NCBI RefSeq assembly: GCF_029774155.1
Contig: NZ_CP103833.1
Location: 434,001 to 498,000, forward strand
Origin: Actinobacillus arthritidis
Lineage (GTDB): Bacteria; Pseudomonadota; Gammaproteobacteria; Enterobacterales; Pasteurellaceae
Direction: 5' to 3'
Length of the DNA stretch: 64,000 bases
Made by a program: the position numbers and the translations under genes. Below, one piece after another: positions 16,251 to 27,620 of this stretch. Below the pieces are notes generated by a model that worked only from the letters and a program-made list of their open reading frames with translations, ran no database searches and was not told where the DNA came from. Each line of letters starts with the position of its first letter. Positions within the stretch are counted from its first letter, which is position 1.

Positions 16251-17432
16251 TTAAACGCCAACAGCTTGAGCTAAGAAAAATTTTTTCAACGGCGGTAATT
16301 GATCAGTTACCGATAACCCGATATCCCTAATAAATTTTTTGAGCGGATGATTACCGTTAAACAGTTGTTTTAATCCTTCCATTGCTGTTAATAATTTAAT
16401 AGCTTCGGCTTTACGGATTCTTTCAAAGCGACGTAAATTGCGATATTCACCAATATCATTACCTGCTACCGCATGCTGTTTGATTTCTTCTGCTAATGTC
16501 ATAGCATCTGCAAATCCTAAATTCACCCCTAGTCCGGCAAGCGGATGAATAGTATGAGCCGCATCACCAATTAATGCGATTCGAGATTGAGCGAAATCAC
16601 GGGCATAACGAGCAACAAGTGGGTAAATGGCTCTTTCACTTTGTACTTCAACCAAACCCAAACGGTTGTCAAAAGCGATGGTTAACGCCTGATTGAATTG
16701 TCGCTCATCACACTCTTGTAATTGTTGGGCTTTATCTGGTGGTAAAGACCATACGATAGAACAGCAGTGTTGGTCTGGTAATGGTAAAAATGCCAAAATA
16801 CTCTCGGGAGAGAAAATTTGTCGTGCCGTATATTGATGCGATTCTACCGTTTTAACATTACATACTAACGCAGTTTGCTCATAATCCTTGCTCGTTAGCG
16901 GAATATGAGTTTGTTTTCGTAACCAAGAATGTGCGCCGTCTGCACCGATCACTAATTTTGCACTAATCATTTCAGCATTTTCTAAGGTTAGAAACGCACC
17001 AGTTTCACTAATACCGATTGTTTGAGGAGAGCTTAAAATGATTTCGACATTATTTTGTTGACTAACCTTTTGCCATAGTGCTGTTTGGATTTGCTTATTT
17101 TCAATAATAAATCCAAGCTGGTCGAGTGCTAATTGTTGAATGGCAGGATCATTATTATCAAATTCAATGCTAGCAAAACTATCCTGTTCCCATACCGACA
17201 TTTTTTGGTAAGGCGATAAACGTTCAGATGGAATAAGTTGAAATGCACCGATCTGTTTAAGCATTTTCTCGCTAGTGGCATTGATTGCACTGACACGATT
17301 TGAGAATGTATGATCGATTTTCGGAATATGTCGCTCAATAATTTTAATTTGAAGATCGGTATCGGCTAGTAATGCGGCGAGAGCAAGCCCAACCATTCCG
17401 CCACCAATAATGACAATATCTGCTGATTTCAT
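16251..17432 (-). CDS. ubiI: FAD-dependent ubiquinone hydroxylase UbiI (VisC)
   Basis: This is an FAD monooxygenase of the UbiH/UbiF/UbiI group; UbiI performs the C5 hydroxylation in ubiquinone synthesis. The product starts MKSADIVIIGGGMVGLALA, an FAD loop. It has VIGADGAHSWLR and GDAAHTIHPLAGLGVNLGF, the second FAD motif. VSAINATSEKML, KMSVWEQDSFASIEFD and IVWSLPP match UbiI better than UbiF. The start at 17432 is chosen so that the FAD loop begins at the N-terminus; an upstream in-frame extension has no matching family sequence. It lies downstream of rapZ on the same strand, separated by about 80 bases. Confidence 0.82.
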   Translation of the reverse strand: MKSADIVIIGGGMVGLALAALLADTDLQIKIIERHIPKIDHTFSNRVSAINATSEKMLKQIGAFQLIPSERLSPYQKMSVWEQDSFASIEFDNNDPAIQQLALDQLGFIIENKQIQTALWQKVSQQNNVEIILSSPQTIGISETGAFLTLENAEMISAKLVIGADGAHSWLRKQTHIPLTSKDYEQTALVCNVKTVESHQYTARQIFSPESILAFLPLPDQHCCSIVWSLPPDKAQQLQECDERQFNQALTIAFDNRLGLVEVQSERAIYPLVARYARDFAQSRIALIGDAAHTIHPLAGLGVNLGFADAMTLAEEIKQHAVAGNDIGEYRNLRRFERIRKAEAIKLLTAMEGLKQLFNGNHPLKKFIRDIGLSVTDQLPPLKKFFLAQAVGV

Positions 17433-17513
17433 ATAAGTATCGTATATAAATGATAAGCGGTCATATTTAGACATAAATCAGCAAAAATTTATGTAAACTT
17501 GACCGCATGTTAA

Positions 17514-18380
17514 TTAGTTTGTTTTCTTATGATGCTTTTCCAAACTACGATGACGAATTTGTACATCTTTATCTCTACTTTGGAAATATTTTGCTAACTG
17601 TTCCGCAATAAATACGGAACGGTGCTTACCACCGGTACAACCGATGGCAATCGTGAGGTAACTACGATTGTTTTTTTCTAACATTGGCGACCACATTTCC
17701 AAATAACTACGAGTTTGGTAGATAAAATTATGTACTTCGGTTTGGCGTTCTAAGAAATCAATGACAGGTTGCTCCAAACCGGTCATTGGACGTAATTCTG
17801 GATTCCAATGTGGGTTCGGTAAGAAACGTACATCAAATACATAATCCGCATCAGCTGGCAACCCATATTTAAAACCGAAGGATTCAAATACGATTTTAAG
17901 GGCTTTATCACTGGATCCTCTTAAAATACCGCGTAAATTTTCAGCTAACTCGTGCGAAGAAATATTCGTGGTATCAATAATGTAATTGGCGTGTTGAAAA
18001 AGAGGCTCCAATAACGTGCTTTCTAAATCAATCGCACTTTCCAATGAAAGATCTTTCGTTGAGAGAGGATGTAAACGACGAGTGTCACTATAACGACGAA
18101 TAAGTGTGTTACGATCACAATCAAGAAAAATAATTTTAGTATTAATCGTGAGTTTTGATAATGTAGCAAGTAATTCTTCTAGTCTTTGAGGATTTTCCGG
18201 TAAATTCCTAATATCTAAACTAACAACAGCTGAACGCCCTGAACTGGAAAGAAACTCAGCTAATTGAGGAATAAGCGGTAAAGGGAGATTATCTACGCAA
18301 TGATAACCGACATCTTCTAAAGCTCTTAATGCAACAGACTTTCCCGAACCGGATCGTCCGCTAATAATAACTAATTCCAT
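17514..18380 (-). CDS. rapZ: RNase adapter protein RapZ
   Basis: RapZ binds small RNAs of the GlmZ type and presents them to RNase E, thus controlling glucosamine-6-phosphate synthase. In enterics it also senses glucosamine-6-phosphate. The 288-residue protein has a P-loop, [18 protein letters not shown], and the conserved C-terminal block [18 protein letters not shown]. The C-terminal tail is basic ([13 protein letters not shown]), as in the RNA-binding end of E. coli RapZ. It follows ptsN by 30 bases, as in enterics. Confidence 0.93.
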   Translation of the reverse strand: MELVIISGRSGSGKSVALRALEDVGYHCVDNLPLPLIPQLAEFLSSSGRSAVVSLDIRNLPENPQRLEELLATLSKLTINTKIIFLDCDRNTLIRRYSDTRRLHPLSTKDLSLESAIDLESTLLEPLFQHANYIIDTTNISSHELAENLRGILRGSSDKALKIVFESFGFKYGLPADADYVFDVRFLPNPHWNPELRPMTGLEQPVIDFLERQTEVHNFIYQTRSYLEMWSPMLEKNNRSYLTIAIGCTGGKHRSVFIAEQLAKYFQSRDKDVQIRHRSLEKHHKKTN

Positions 18381-18410
18381 AGCTTTCCTCTAAAATAAAA
18401 TACATCAAGA

Positions 18411-18926
18411 TTATGATACTTGACTTTCAATATGAGTATCGGCATAAACCAATAATTGCCAAATATCTTCAATATTATCTGCTGAACGTAATTGTTTAGC
18501 TAATGTTTTATCGCTTAATTTATATGCAATTTCTTGCAAGCCGTTTTTGTATTGTTCGCAACAATTTTCCGGAATCATAATGGCATAAATGAGATCGACT
18601 TCTTTATTATCGCTCGCTTCGTAATCAATCGGTGTTTCAAGCTGGATAAAAGCGGCTATCGGCTTTTCGATCTCGGATGTAGAATAAGGAAATTTAGCGT
18701 GAGGAAGAGCGATACCGTTATTGATGCTGGTAGAACCCAATTTCTCACGTTTAAATAAATTACTGAAACATTCAATTGGACAGACACAGTCTTCTTCAGA
18801 ACTAGGGTTTGTTTTATTTAATGATTCCGCAATAATTTTACCGGCTAATTCAAGCACTCTTTTTTTACTTGAAACAAGCACGCCCTGACGGATTCTATCA
18901 GGTGTTAGAAATTCAGTTAATTTCAT
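18411..18926 (-). CDS. ptsN: Nitrogen-type PTS EIIA component
   Basis: PtsN is the EIIA protein of the regulatory nitrogen phosphotransferase chain. The 171-residue protein has the phospho-accepting histidine in NNGIALPHAKFPY and the family block LFKREKLGSTSI. In enterics its state affects potassium transport and envelope functions. The order here is lptB-ptsN-rapZ; the rpoN and hpf genes found between lptB and ptsN in E. coli are not present. Confidence 0.9.
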   Translation of the reverse strand: MKLTEFLTPDRIRQGVLVSSKKRVLELAGKIIAESLNKTNPSSEEDCVCPIECFSNLFKREKLGSTSINNGIALPHAKFPYSTSEIEKPIAAFIQLETPIDYEASDNKEVDLIYAIMIPENCCEQYKNGLQEIAYKLSDKTLAKQLRSADNIEDIWQLLVYADTHIESQVS

Positions 18927-18977
18927 ATGACTATTATTTGGATAAGTAAAAATTTACTTATCCATATAGATTAAAAG

Positions 18978-19703
18978 TTAAAGTTTAAACTGATCGCCTA
19001 AGTAAACACGTTTTACATCAGGATTATTTAATACTTCTGCTGGTGTTCCGCTTGCGATCATTTGACCGTCGCCAACGATATAGGCACGTTCACAAACATC
19101 AAGCGTTTCACGTACATTATGGTCAGTAATTAATACACCTAAACCACGTTCTTTTAAATTAACGATGATTTTTTTAATATCAATCACAGATATGGGGTCA
19201 ACCCCAGCAAAAGGCTCATCCAACAGAATAAATTGTGGGTTTGCCGCTAATGCTCGGGCGATTTCAACACGGCGACGTTCACCGCCTGAAAGTGATTGAC
19301 CTAGGCTATTACGAATATGCTCGATATGAAATTCACTAATTAATTCATCAGCACGTGCTTTGCGTTGTTGGTTATTTAAATCCTTACGCACTTGTAAAAC
19401 CGCCATAAGGTTATCATAAACACTTAAACGGCGGAAAATGGAGGCTTCTTGAGGAAGATAACCAATTCCTTGTTTTGCTCGGTCGTGCATCGGTAAGGTA
19501 CTCATATCTTGCTCATCAATACGAATTTTACCTTGATCGTGACGAACTAAACCGACCACCATATAGAAGGTGGTCGTTTTGCCTGCTCCGTTCGGGCCAA
19601 GTAAGCCGACAATTTCTCCTGCTTTCACATTTAAACTGACATCTTTTACTACTTGGCGATTTTTATAGCTTTTTGCTAAATGTTCTGCATAAAGCGTTGG
19701 CAT
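18978..19703 (-). CDS. lptB: LPS export ABC ATPase LptB
   Basis: LptB is the cytoplasmic ATPase that powers lipopolysaccharide extraction from the inner membrane by LptFG. The 241-residue protein has Walker [10 protein letters not shown], signature [15 protein letters not shown], Walker [11 protein letters not shown] and the switch histidine in LITDHNVRE. It starts 8 bases after the lptA stop, so lptC, lptA and lptB form one operon. Confidence 0.96.
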   Translation of the reverse strand: MPTLYAEHLAKSYKNRQVVKDVSLNVKAGEIVGLLGPNGAGKTTTFYMVVGLVRHDQGKIRIDEQDMSTLPMHDRAKQGIGYLPQEASIFRRLSVYDNLMAVLQVRKDLNNQQRKARADELISEFHIEHIRNSLGQSLSGGERRRVEIARALAANPQFILLDEPFAGVDPISVIDIKKIIVNLKERGLGVLITDHNVRETLDVCERAYIVGDGQMIASGTPAEVLNNPDVKRVYLGDQFKL

Positions 19704-19711
19704 TGACTTAC

Positions 19712-20215
19712 CTATTTTTTCTTATTGTTTAATTCATTTGGAATTAACACGGTTCTTACACGTGATTTATTTCCGCTCGTTGCTTTTAATTGTTGCTTTT
19801 TGACATCATAAGTAATTTTACTTGCTTTAATAAAACTACCTTGCTGTTTTAATTCTGCGTTGCCGATTAGGGTTAAGAACTCAGAATTTAAATCATAATG
19901 AACATTGTTGCCTTTGCCGTTAACTGGTTTACCGTCATCAAGCGTTTGTTGGAAAGTCACCGGTGAACCTGTTGCGTCAAGTGTTTCTTTTTTACCTTCT
20001 TGACGTACAATTGTTACTTGATTCGCAGTAACTTTAATTGAACCTTGAGTAATGACAACATTATCGGTAAAAACAACCACATTACTATTCATATCGAGAG
20101 ACTGGTCGCCCGAATCAATATTGATTGGTTGGTCTGTATCGCCTTTGAGTGCATGAGCAGAAATACTTGCACCGAGTAAAGTCGTAAGAACGACGGTTTT
20201 CATTAAAAATTTCAT
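19712..20215 (-). CDS. lptA: LPS transport periplasmic protein LptA
   Basis: LptA forms the periplasmic bridge that carries lipopolysaccharide to the outer membrane. The 167-residue precursor has a signal peptide ending SISAHA and then [17 protein letters not shown]. The repeated short beta strands of the OstA fold follow ([20 protein letters not shown]). It lies between lptC and lptB. Confidence 0.93.
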   Translation of the reverse strand: MKFLMKTVVLTTLLGASISAHALKGDTDQPINIDSGDQSLDMNSNVVVFTDNVVITQGSIKVTANQVTIVRQEGKKETLDATGSPVTFQQTLDDGKPVNGKGNNVHYDLNSEFLTLIGNAELKQQGSFIKASKITYDVKKQQLKATSGNKSRVRTVLIPNELNNKKK

Positions 20216-20241
20216 TATATGTCCTTAGGAGATCGAAATCT

Positions 20242-20835
20242 CTAATCCTTATTTTCGTTAGATTGTTGAATAATTGTCGGTTCAAGATAGGTTTTTACGT
20301 CTTTAGTAATCGTAGCAACTTGTTGTTTTAAATTACCTTTTAAACCTGTACCGCTTGTGGTAAAGCCTAAGCCGACAGATTTCACAACACTATCGGTAAA
20401 TACATCTTGGGTATTTAAATCAACCGATAATTTATCTGTTTCAATTTTCTGTAAACGAGAGGTTGACTCAAGTGCTTGTAATTTCACATTACCTGTTAGG
20501 TTTAATATCTTTTCTTTGGTAATTTCTGCATGATCAGCACTGACTTTCCATTGTTTAAGTGCTGTTTTGCTATCAAATAAGTCTACAAACGGCTTTAAAA
20601 ATTCCGTTCTCTCGGTTGATTCATAACGTTTTATTTCATCGGCTTGGGCGAAATATTGCGGATTTCCTTTTATATCATATACCGATGTACTCATTTTATT
20701 GCCGGTATAGTCAGGGTTTCCTTCTTTTTTAATTAATTGATCTAAGCCATCATTCTCTGGCTTCTGCTGGCTGAAATACCAACCGCTCAGAGCGACGACT
20801 ATTATTAATAGAATGATATTTAGTCGAATATTCAT
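20242..20835 (-). CDS. lptC: LPS export protein LptC
   Basis: LptC is anchored in the inner membrane by one N-terminal helix (IILLIIVVALSGWYFS) and passes LPS from LptBFG to LptA. The 197-residue protein has the beta-strand OstA-like fold, with YDIKGNPQYFAQADEIKRY and DLNTQDVFTDSVVKSVG. It is the first gene of the lptCAB operon. Confidence 0.92.
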   Translation of the reverse strand: MNIRLNIILLIIVVALSGWYFSQQKPENDGLDQLIKKEGNPDYTGNKMSTSVYDIKGNPQYFAQADEIKRYESTERTEFLKPFVDLFDSKTALKQWKVSADHAEITKEKILNLTGNVKLQALESTSRLQKIETDKLSVDLNTQDVFTDSVVKSVGLGFTTSGTGLKGNLKQQVATITKDVKTYLEPTIIQQSNENKD

Positions 20836-20942
20836 AAATGTTTAAATAGAGTAAAAACAATTTCTGATCTTAACATAATTTTTAAATAGGATATAGCAAC
20901 CGAAAGTGAGAAATCTCGTAAGAATGCGTAAACTTTTCTATA

Positions 20943-20981
20943 AAAAAGACCGCTTACTATTGTAGGTAAGCGGTCTTTTTT
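20943..20981. terminator. Terminator after ppc
   Basis: AAAAGACCGCTTA pairs with TAAGCGGTCTTTT, flanked by A and T runs on both sides, so it works in either direction. It is again an inverted uptake-signal pair. Confidence 0.9.
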
Positions 20982-20999
20982 ACTGGTTTTTTAGCAATA

Positions 21000-23639
21000 T
21001 TAGCCGGTATTACGCATACCTGCGGCAATACCGGTAATCGTGATCATAAGAGCTTGTTCTAAAGCCGGATCTCTGATTTCTCCTTGGCTACGTAAACGTT
21101 GTAATAACTCGACTTGTAATAAGTTGAGTGGGTCGGTATAAACATTACGTAATGCAATTGATTCAGCAATCCAAGGTAAATCCGCCATTAATTGCCCATC
21201 GTGAGAAAGCGATAGCACAGTTTGAATGTCCGCCGCTAATTGCGTGCGAAGCTCTTTACCCAAGCGGTGTAATTCTTTTGCTACCAAACGTTGATCGTAA
21301 TGTTCAGCAAGCCATAAATCTGCTTTTGAGAATACCATTTCCAGCATACCGATACGGGTAGAGAAGAATGGCCATTCTTTACACATTTCTTTAAGGGTGG
21401 CTTCATCGCCCTGTTCAATCATTTGACGAAGTGTCGCACCGGCACCGAGCCAAGCCGGTAACATCAGGCGGTTTTGCATCCAAGCGAAAATCCATGGAAT
21501 TGCACGTAGACTCTCGACACCACCGTTTGGATTACGTTTTGCCGGACGAGAGCCAAGCGGTAATTTGCCTAATTCTTGCTCCGGTGTTGCACTACGGAAA
21601 TACGGGACAAAATCCGGCTCGCCACGAACAACGCCGCGATAAATTCCACATGAAATATCAGCACCTTTATCCATAATATCTCGCCATGCTTGTTTTGGTT
21701 CCGGCGGCGGTAATAAGTTAGCCTCTAAAATTGCACTTGCATAGAGATTTAACGTTTCTACCGCAACGGCTGGTAAACCGAGTTTGAAACGAATCATTTC
21801 GCCCTGTTCGGTTACACGTAAACCGGATTTTAATGAGCGAGGCGGTTGAGATAATAATGCGGCATGTGCCGGTGCACCACCGCGACCAACCGTACCGCCA
21901 CGACCATGGAATAAGACTAATTCGATATGATATTTTTCCGCTAAATTGACCAATGCTTCTTGTGAACGATATTGCGCCCAACTTGCGGCTAACATACCAG
22001 CATCTTTCGCTGAGTCTGAATAGCCGATCATCACCATTTGATAGTTATTGATCACGCCACGATACCAGCCGATATTAAATAAATCGGTCATTACTTTTTC
22101 ACTATGATCCAAGTCGTCTAATGTTTCAAACAGCGGTGCAACTGGTACGGTATATTTACAGCCGGCTTCTTTCAATAATAAATGTACTGCTAGTACGTCA
22201 GAAGCCTCACGTGCCATAGAAATCACATAGGTGGAAATTGTTCCTTCAGGTTGTTGAGCAACCACTTTACAGGTATCTAAAATTTCTTGTGTTTCAGGGC
22301 TCGGTGTCCAGTTGGTCGGCACTAAAGGACGGCGAGAGCTTAATTCACGCACTAAGAAGGCTTGTTTGTCGTCTTCAGTCCATTGTGCATAATCGCCTAA
22401 ACCGATATAGCGAGTAATTTCAGAAATCGCCATTTCGTGACGGGTACTTTCTTGGCGAATATCTAGACGAGATAAGCCTAAGCCAAAGCAACGAATACGG
22501 CGTAAGCAGTCTAACAAACCACCGTTTGCAATAATACGCATTCCACAAGCGTGTAATGACCGGTAGCAGTCATAAAGCGGTTCCCATAAGTCATTGTCAC
22601 AAGTGATAATTTCGTTTGGATCAATCGTAGTTACTTTGCCTTCAATCAGTTCGCCAAAGTAAGTTTGTGTTTTCTGTAATTTTGCACGTAACCCTTTCAC
22701 TACAACACGATACGGTTCGATATGATCACCATATTTTGCACGAAATTCAGGCGTACACTGTACAATGGAAAGTTCTTCAGCTAAATCACTGACATCATTT
22801 AGAAATAATTCTGCCGCTTTCCAACGGTTCATTCGTAAGACTTTTTGAGTAATTTCTGCGGTAACAAATGGGTTTCCGTCACGGTCACCCCCCATCCAAG
22901 AAGAGAAACGTACCGGAGCAAGCGCTACATCGTGTTGTACACCAAAATGCTTTTCCAGTTGGAAATTCAGTTCACGGCAAAAATCAGGTACGGCTTTCCA
23001 TAAGCTGTTTTCAATAATTGCCATACCCCATTTAGCCTCATCAACCGGGGTTGGGCGAGCAAGACGAATCTCATTGGTATGCCAAGCAAGTGCAATCAAT
23101 TGCATTAAACGGCGTTTAAGTTTGGTTTGTTCCGCATCGGTTAAATCATCGTGTTCTAATTGACCTAAACATTTATTGATTTCAACGTGTTTATGTACTA
23201 ATGAACGGCGGGTAACTTCAGTCGGGTGTGCGGTTAATACTAGTTCAACCAATAATTTCTCAACGGTTTTAATGACGGTTTCAACCGGTGTATTTTGTGC
23301 TTTTAAACGAGCGAATAACGCATCTAACGAACGGTTGCCTAATGAGGCATCTTGATGGTGACGTGAGATAGTTTGATATTGTTCGGCAATATTGGTGAGG
23401 TTTAAGAATTGGCTAAAGGCACGTGCAACCGGCAATACATTTTCAGTTGAGATATTTGCCAATTTATCTAGTAATTGTTCACGTGCTTTTTCATTGCCGG
23501 CACGAGAATCTCTTGAAAGGACACGAATACTTTCGATGAGTTCTAAAATGTCATTCCCTTGGGCTTCACGGATGGTTTCACCTAAAAAATCACCAAGCAT
23601 ATGGATGTTGTTACGCATAGCGGAGTATGGCTGATTCAT
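21000..23639 (-). CDS. ppc: Phosphoenolpyruvate carboxylase
   Basis: PEP carboxylase converts PEP and bicarbonate to oxaloacetate, refilling the TCA branch used by these mostly fermentative bacteria. The 879-residue length is normal. Visible active-site blocks are [12 protein letters not shown] with the catalytic histidine and [14 protein letters not shown], the mobile loop. The C-terminus ends MRNTG as in relatives. It is a single-gene unit with its own terminator and a long A/T-rich leader. Confidence 0.97.
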   Translation of the reverse strand: MNQPYSAMRNNIHMLGDFLGETIREAQGNDILELIESIRVLSRDSRAGNEKAREQLLDKLANISTENVLPVARAFSQFLNLTNIAEQYQTISRHHQDASLGNRSLDALFARLKAQNTPVETVIKTVEKLLVELVLTAHPTEVTRRSLVHKHVEINKCLGQLEHDDLTDAEQTKLKRRLMQLIALAWHTNEIRLARPTPVDEAKWGMAIIENSLWKAVPDFCRELNFQLEKHFGVQHDVALAPVRFSSWMGGDRDGNPFVTAEITQKVLRMNRWKAAELFLNDVSDLAEELSIVQCTPEFRAKYGDHIEPYRVVVKGLRAKLQKTQTYFGELIEGKVTTIDPNEIITCDNDLWEPLYDCYRSLHACGMRIIANGGLLDCLRRIRCFGLGLSRLDIRQESTRHEMAISEITRYIGLGDYAQWTEDDKQAFLVRELSSRRPLVPTNWTPSPETQEILDTCKVVAQQPEGTISTYVISMAREASDVLAVHLLLKEAGCKYTVPVAPLFETLDDLDHSEKVMTDLFNIGWYRGVINNYQMVMIGYSDSAKDAGMLAASWAQYRSQEALVNLAEKYHIELVLFHGRGGTVGRGGAPAHAALLSQPPRSLKSGLRVTEQGEMIRFKLGLPAVAVETLNLYASAILEANLLPPPEPKQAWRDIMDKGADISCGIYRGVVRGEPDFVPYFRSATPEQELGKLPLGSRPAKRNPNGGVESLRAIPWIFAWMQNRLMLPAWLGAGATLRQMIEQGDEATLKEMCKEWPFFSTRIGMLEMVFSKADLWLAEHYDQRLVAKELHRLGKELRTQLAADIQTVLSLSHDGQLMADLPWIAESIALRNVYTDPLNLLQVELLQRLRSQGEIRDPALEQALMITITGIAAGMRNTG

Positions 23640-23780
23640 AATTTTTTCCTATATATAGCATAAATTTAATTAGGGGTAGATATACCTAAAAATAGTCAAA
23701 ATAGCAATAAGGAATTAATTAATTTTGTGAAATAATGATAAAACGCAATAAATAATGGCATTTATTTTAAATAAAAAATA

Positions 23781-23834
23781 AAGCGGTTAATTTTTCTAAG
23801 TTTTTGCAAAAACAAAAGAAAATTTAACCGCTTA
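23781..23834 (-). terminator. Terminator after the TPM operon
   Basis: AAGCGGTTAATTTTT and AAAATTTAACCGCTT form a stem with an A-rich loop. It is an inverted pair of uptake signals 20 bases beyond the last stop. Confidence 0.65.
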
Positions 23835-23851
23835 CTACGATTTGTGTAAGT

Positions 23852-24679
23852 TTACCAACTTCCGCCTGCACCGCCACCGCCGGAAGAACCTCCACCAAAG
23901 CTGTCACCGCTACCTCGGCTTCCTCCTCCGAAACCTCCGCCAAATCCGCCGGAAGAACCGCTACCAAAGCCACCACCGAATCCACCGCTACGACGAGATG
24001 AATTGATGATAATTCTGCCTAATTGATCCGCGGCACTCGGGCTAATATATTGCGTATTTCTGCCCGGTCGGAAAATTAAGAAAATCACAATACCGGCAAC
24101 AAGGAAGAACAGTAAACCATCAATTTGCTCTAAAGATTCTTCGCCTGCGTTTTCGCCATAACTATCATAAGCCGCATATTCGCCGTTAATTGCCGCCATA
24201 ATCGCCGATAAACCACTAGCAATCCCTTCCGCATATAAGTTTTGTTTGAAGTACGGCGTAATGTTATGACGAATAATGGTTGAAGCAATCGCATCAGGCA
24301 ATACACCTTCTAAGCCTCTGCCGGTTGCAATAAACAGTTTTCGATCGTTTTTGGCAATTAGTAATAATATACCGTTATTCTCATTATTTTTAGTGCGACC
24401 GATGCCCCATTTATTAAATAAGTTATGTGAATAACTTGCAACATCTTCGCCATTAGTTGACGGCACAATGACCACAATAATTTGCGAACTGGTTTTCGTA
24501 CGGTTAGCAATTAATGCATCTTCTAAAGTTCGCCATTCTTGTTGGGTTAATGTTTTGGTGTAATCGGTCACATAATAAAATGGATTCGGCGCAGTAGGGT
24601 AGCTATCCACAGCAGAGGCTTTTAATGTGAAAAATGCCAACAGGATAAACCAAACCGGCTTAAAGAACGCTTTTATCAT
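23852..24679 (-). CDS. TPM-domain membrane protein with a glycine-rich tail (YgcG family)
   Basis: The 275-residue protein has a signal peptide (ILLAFFTLKASA) and a TPM domain (about 35-175) with VTDYTKTLTQQEW and GILLLIAKNDRKLFIATGRG. One membrane helix (LLFFLVAGIVIFLIF) follows, and a tail almost wholly of Gly, Ser and Phe ends GGGGAGGSW. TPM-domain proteins occur with LemA and are thought to act on membrane proteins or the envelope. Its ATG overlaps the previous stop by 4 bases, so translation is coupled. Confidence 0.85.
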   Translation of the reverse strand: MIKAFFKPVWFILLAFFTLKASAVDSYPTAPNPFYYVTDYTKTLTQQEWRTLEDALIANRTKTSSQIIVVIVPSTNGEDVASYSHNLFNKWGIGRTKNNENNGILLLIAKNDRKLFIATGRGLEGVLPDAIASTIIRHNITPYFKQNLYAEGIASGLSAIMAAINGEYAAYDSYGENAGEESLEQIDGLLFFLVAGIVIFLIFRPGRNTQYISPSAADQLGRIIINSSRRSGGFGGGFGSGSSGGFGGGFGGGSRGSGDSFGGGSSGGGGAGGSW

Positions 24680-25125
24680 TTAATTACCACCTCATTTGAC
24701 AATTCATTCATATCATTATCACGACGAGGGAAATAAGTAGCTAATTGCACTTCCACTTGTTTAATACCTTCGCAGATCGCTTGAGTGTAATTCGCTTGTT
24801 GGCATTGTTGTTTCATCGCATCATAGACCGATTGCCAAAAAACTTGACCGACTTTTTCATGAATAGCTTTATCGCCGACAATCGCTAAATTGTGCGGTTT
24901 GAACGAGAGGTAAATTAGTACGCCGTTACGCTCTGCCGTTTCTCGCATCTTTAATTCATCGAAAAGTTGATTGGCACGAGCCATTGCATCGGTTTTTCCT
25001 TTGACTTTACGCTCGATTACCACACGTAATTCGGCAGAAGTTTGTTGTTCTAAATGTGAAATTGCCTGTTCGATCCGCTGGGTATCGACAGGCAATTTAT
25101 TCGAAAGAAAAGAAAATAATTTCAT
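24676..25125 (-). CDS. TPM-domain protein, soluble
   Basis: This is a 149-residue TPM-domain protein without a signal peptide. It has SAELRVVIERKVKGKTDAMA and RNGVLIYLSFKPHNLAIVGD, matching the second, short TPM member of lemA-tpm-tpm clusters. Function is not established. It lies between lemA and the membrane-anchored TPM protein. A hairpin upstream may lower its expression relative to lemA. Confidence 0.8.
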   Translation of the reverse strand: MKLFSFLSNKLPVDTQRIEQAISHLEQQTSAELRVVIERKVKGKTDAMARANQLFDELKMRETAERNGVLIYLSFKPHNLAIVGDKAIHEKVGQVFWQSVYDAMKQQCQQANYTQAICEGIKQVEVQLATYFPRRDNDMNELSNEVVIK

Positions 25126-25147
25126 AGAGTTATCACTAAATTCACAA

Positions 25148-25181
25148 AAAACACGGAATATTTTTAAGTATTCCGTGTTTT
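25148..25181. terminator. Hairpin between lemA and the TPM genes
   Basis: AAAACACGGAATA (about 25148-25160) pairs with TATTCCGTGTTTT (25169-25181) over an 8-base loop. It may act as a partial terminator inside the lemA-tpm-tpm operon. Confidence 0.75.
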
Positions 25182-25191
25182 GTGTAAGAAA

Positions 25192-25775
25192 TTAATTAAA
25201 GTTTACTGTTGGTGCTCTTTCTGAGCCTGCTTCAGCTTTGAATTGTGGTTTAGCTTTAAAGCCCATAATCATCGCGCGATTTTGGTTGGGAACTCACGCA
25301 CTTGTTTGTTGTATTCTTTCACCGCGGCGTTGAAGTTATTACGCTCAACATTGATACGGTTTTCCGTACCTTCTAACTGCGCTTGAAGATTTAAGAAACC
25401 TTCGTGCGCTTTTAATTCAGGGTATTTTTCAACTGAAACTAATAAGCGAGAAAGCGCTGAATTTACGCCTTGTTGCGCTTCTTGGAATTTCGCCATTTGT
25501 TCTTCAGTGGCATTGTTTGGATCAATGGTTACCGCTGTCGCTTTGGCTCGAGCTTCAATCACAGAGGTTAAGGTTTCTTTTTCAAAGTTTGCTTGACCTT
25601 TTACTGTGTTGACTAAGTTAGGGATTAAATCCGCACGACGTTGGTAAGCTGATTCCACATTACCCCAAACTGAGTTGATATCTTCTTCCGCACGCATTAA
25701 GTCGTTATATTTCGTTAAAGAGAAACCGCCGACTGCAAGTACGGCAATCACTAAGATCCAAAAAATTTTCTTCAT
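25192..25775 (-). CDS. lemA: LemA family protein (frame broken near the C-terminus)
   Basis: LemA proteins have one N-terminal membrane helix (IFWILVIAVLAVGGFSL) and a long helical bundle; here it includes VWGNVESAYQRRADLIPNL and YPELKAHEGFLNLQAQLEG. The first frame stops at 25269 after FPTKIAR. One missing base near 25272-25278 restores MIMGFKAKPQFKAEAGSER and the usual end PTVNFN at 25192. The break removes only the last 25 residues and is probably a sequencing error. Function is unknown beyond the family's link with TPM proteins. Confidence 0.85.
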
Positions 25776-25884
25776 ATTAAAAAGTCCTATTTAAGGTTAA
25801 AAAAACGGGCGGATTTTATAAGCAAGCGGTCGAATTTCCTAGCAAACTTACAAAAGTTTTCAGAAAAAATGATATGTGTTAGAT

Positions 25885-25914
25885 AAAAAAACGGAGCTTT
25901 TTAGCTCCGTTTTT
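25885..25914 (-). terminator. Terminator of the fru operon
   Basis: AACGGAGCT pairs with AGCTCCGTT over a short T loop, flanked by A and T runs. It lies 17 bases past the fruA stop. Confidence 0.9.
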
Positions 25915-25930
25915 GTTTATTGTAAAAGAA

Positions 25931-27588
25931 TTATTCTGATGCTTTTTGTTTGATTGCCGAGTAAACCACACCAGTTACTACTGAACCGATAGCAATTGTC
26001 GCTAAATACATTAACGGTTGTGATACGAATGGGATCACAAATAAACCGCCGTGTGGTGCTTGGAGTGTAATTGCAAATGCCATTGAGATTGCACCAGCGG
26101 TTGCACCACCTAATACTGAACTAATAATGACACGCACCGGATCTGCCGCAACAAACGGTAATGCACCTTCAGAAATAAAGCATAAGCCTAATACGAATGA
26201 CGCTTTACCTGCATCACGTTGGTTAGTCGTAAATTTGTTACGTGCGATTAACGTTGCAATCGCCATTCCGATAGGTGGAACCATACCGGTCGCCATAACT
26301 GCCGCCATTGGCGTATATTGTTGTGAAGCAATTAAACCGACACCGAACGTATATGCCGCTTTATTTACCGGACCGCCCATATCGATACACATCATTGCAC
26401 CTAGAATTGCACCTAAGATAATCGCATTTGCTTGACCCATTGAATTTAACCATGCAACTAAAGCATCCATGATGCCTTTTACCGGTGGATTGATGAGGTA
26501 AATCATCGCTAAACCGACAATTGCAGAACCTAACAACGGTAGAATTAAAATTGGTTTAAGCGAAGTTAAACTTGCCGGTAATTGAATCACACCGTTTAAG
26601 AATTTCACGGTATAACCCGCAAGGAAACCGGCTACGATACCGCCTAAAATCCCCGCACCAGCTGTGGTTGCTAACATACCGCCGATTAAACCGACCGCTA
26701 ATCCCGGACGGTCTGCGATAGAAAATGCGACATAACCGGCAAATACTGCGATCATTAAGTGGAATGCCGCACCACCACCGATATCCATTAACGCTTTCGG
26801 TAAGCCGCCTGCGATGGTTTCATCTTTGAACGCTTCAATACCGAACATAAATGAAATCGCAATTAATAAACCACCGGCAACCACTAACGGTAACATATGC
26901 GAAACGCCGGTCATTAAATGTTTATATAAACCTTTTTTCTCACCGCTTGCTGAGCCTTCAGCTTGTTGTGCGACCGTTGTGCCACCTTGATAAACGGTTG
27001 CTTGTGCAAACGCTTTTTCAAATTCTTGTGCGGTTTTCTTCAACGCTAAACCGGTTGAGGTACGGTACATCGGTTTACCTTTGAATTTGTCTAAATCCAC
27101 GTCAATATCCGCCGCCACGAAAACTAAGTCTGCCGCAATTTCTTCCGCAGAAATCGGGTTACCCGCACCAACCTGACCACGGGTTTCAACTTTAACGTTC
27201 CAACCTTGTGCTTTAGCGTAGTTTTCGATAGCTTCCGCAGACATAAAAGTATGTGCAACGCCAGTCGGGCAAGCGGTTACTGCTACGATGTTTTTTACAC
27301 CTGAATTTGATGCGCTAGAAACGGTTGCATTTGCAAAAGTTTTTGCATTTTCGACCGCTTGTTTAAGAGTCGTTTCCGGTTGAGTAAAGGCTTGGTCTAA
27401 ATTCACTACCGCACCTTGTTTGCCGGCGCAATAGTCGGAATTTCATCGTTAAATAACACGACAAAATCAGCTTGTTCAGCGTTTACAACTTGATGACCTT
27501 GTTGCTTGGTCGCCGCTGATAATACTTCATTCACGAGGAAAGCTCGGGCTTTACCCAGTGATTGAGGGAATGCAAAGGAAATATTCAT
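25931..27588 (-). CDS. fruA: Fructose PTS permease EIIBC (frame broken near residue 55)
   Basis: FruA imports fructose and phosphorylates it to fructose-1-phosphate. The N-terminal 58 residues (MNISFAFPQSLGKARAFLVN) are a degenerate EIIB' domain read in one frame. One base lost from an A run near 27426 separates it from the rest, where IIB has the phospho-cysteine in VAVTACPTGVAHTFMSAEA. The IIC membrane domain has GGPVNKAAYTFGVG and ISEGALPFVAADP. Restored length is about 552 residues. The gene follows fruK and the operon order is fruB-fruK-fruA. An inverted-repeat element lies between fruK and fruA. Confidence 0.93.
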
Positions 27589-27620
27589 TTTGAGATCCTT
27601 ATAAGTTTGAGAGAATTTTA

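Noticed and set aside
18930..18977. Missing rpoN and hpf between lptB and ptsN as a local deletion
   Set aside because: The compact, well-spaced operon shows no scar, and loss of rpoN is known in this family, so this is lineage gene content.
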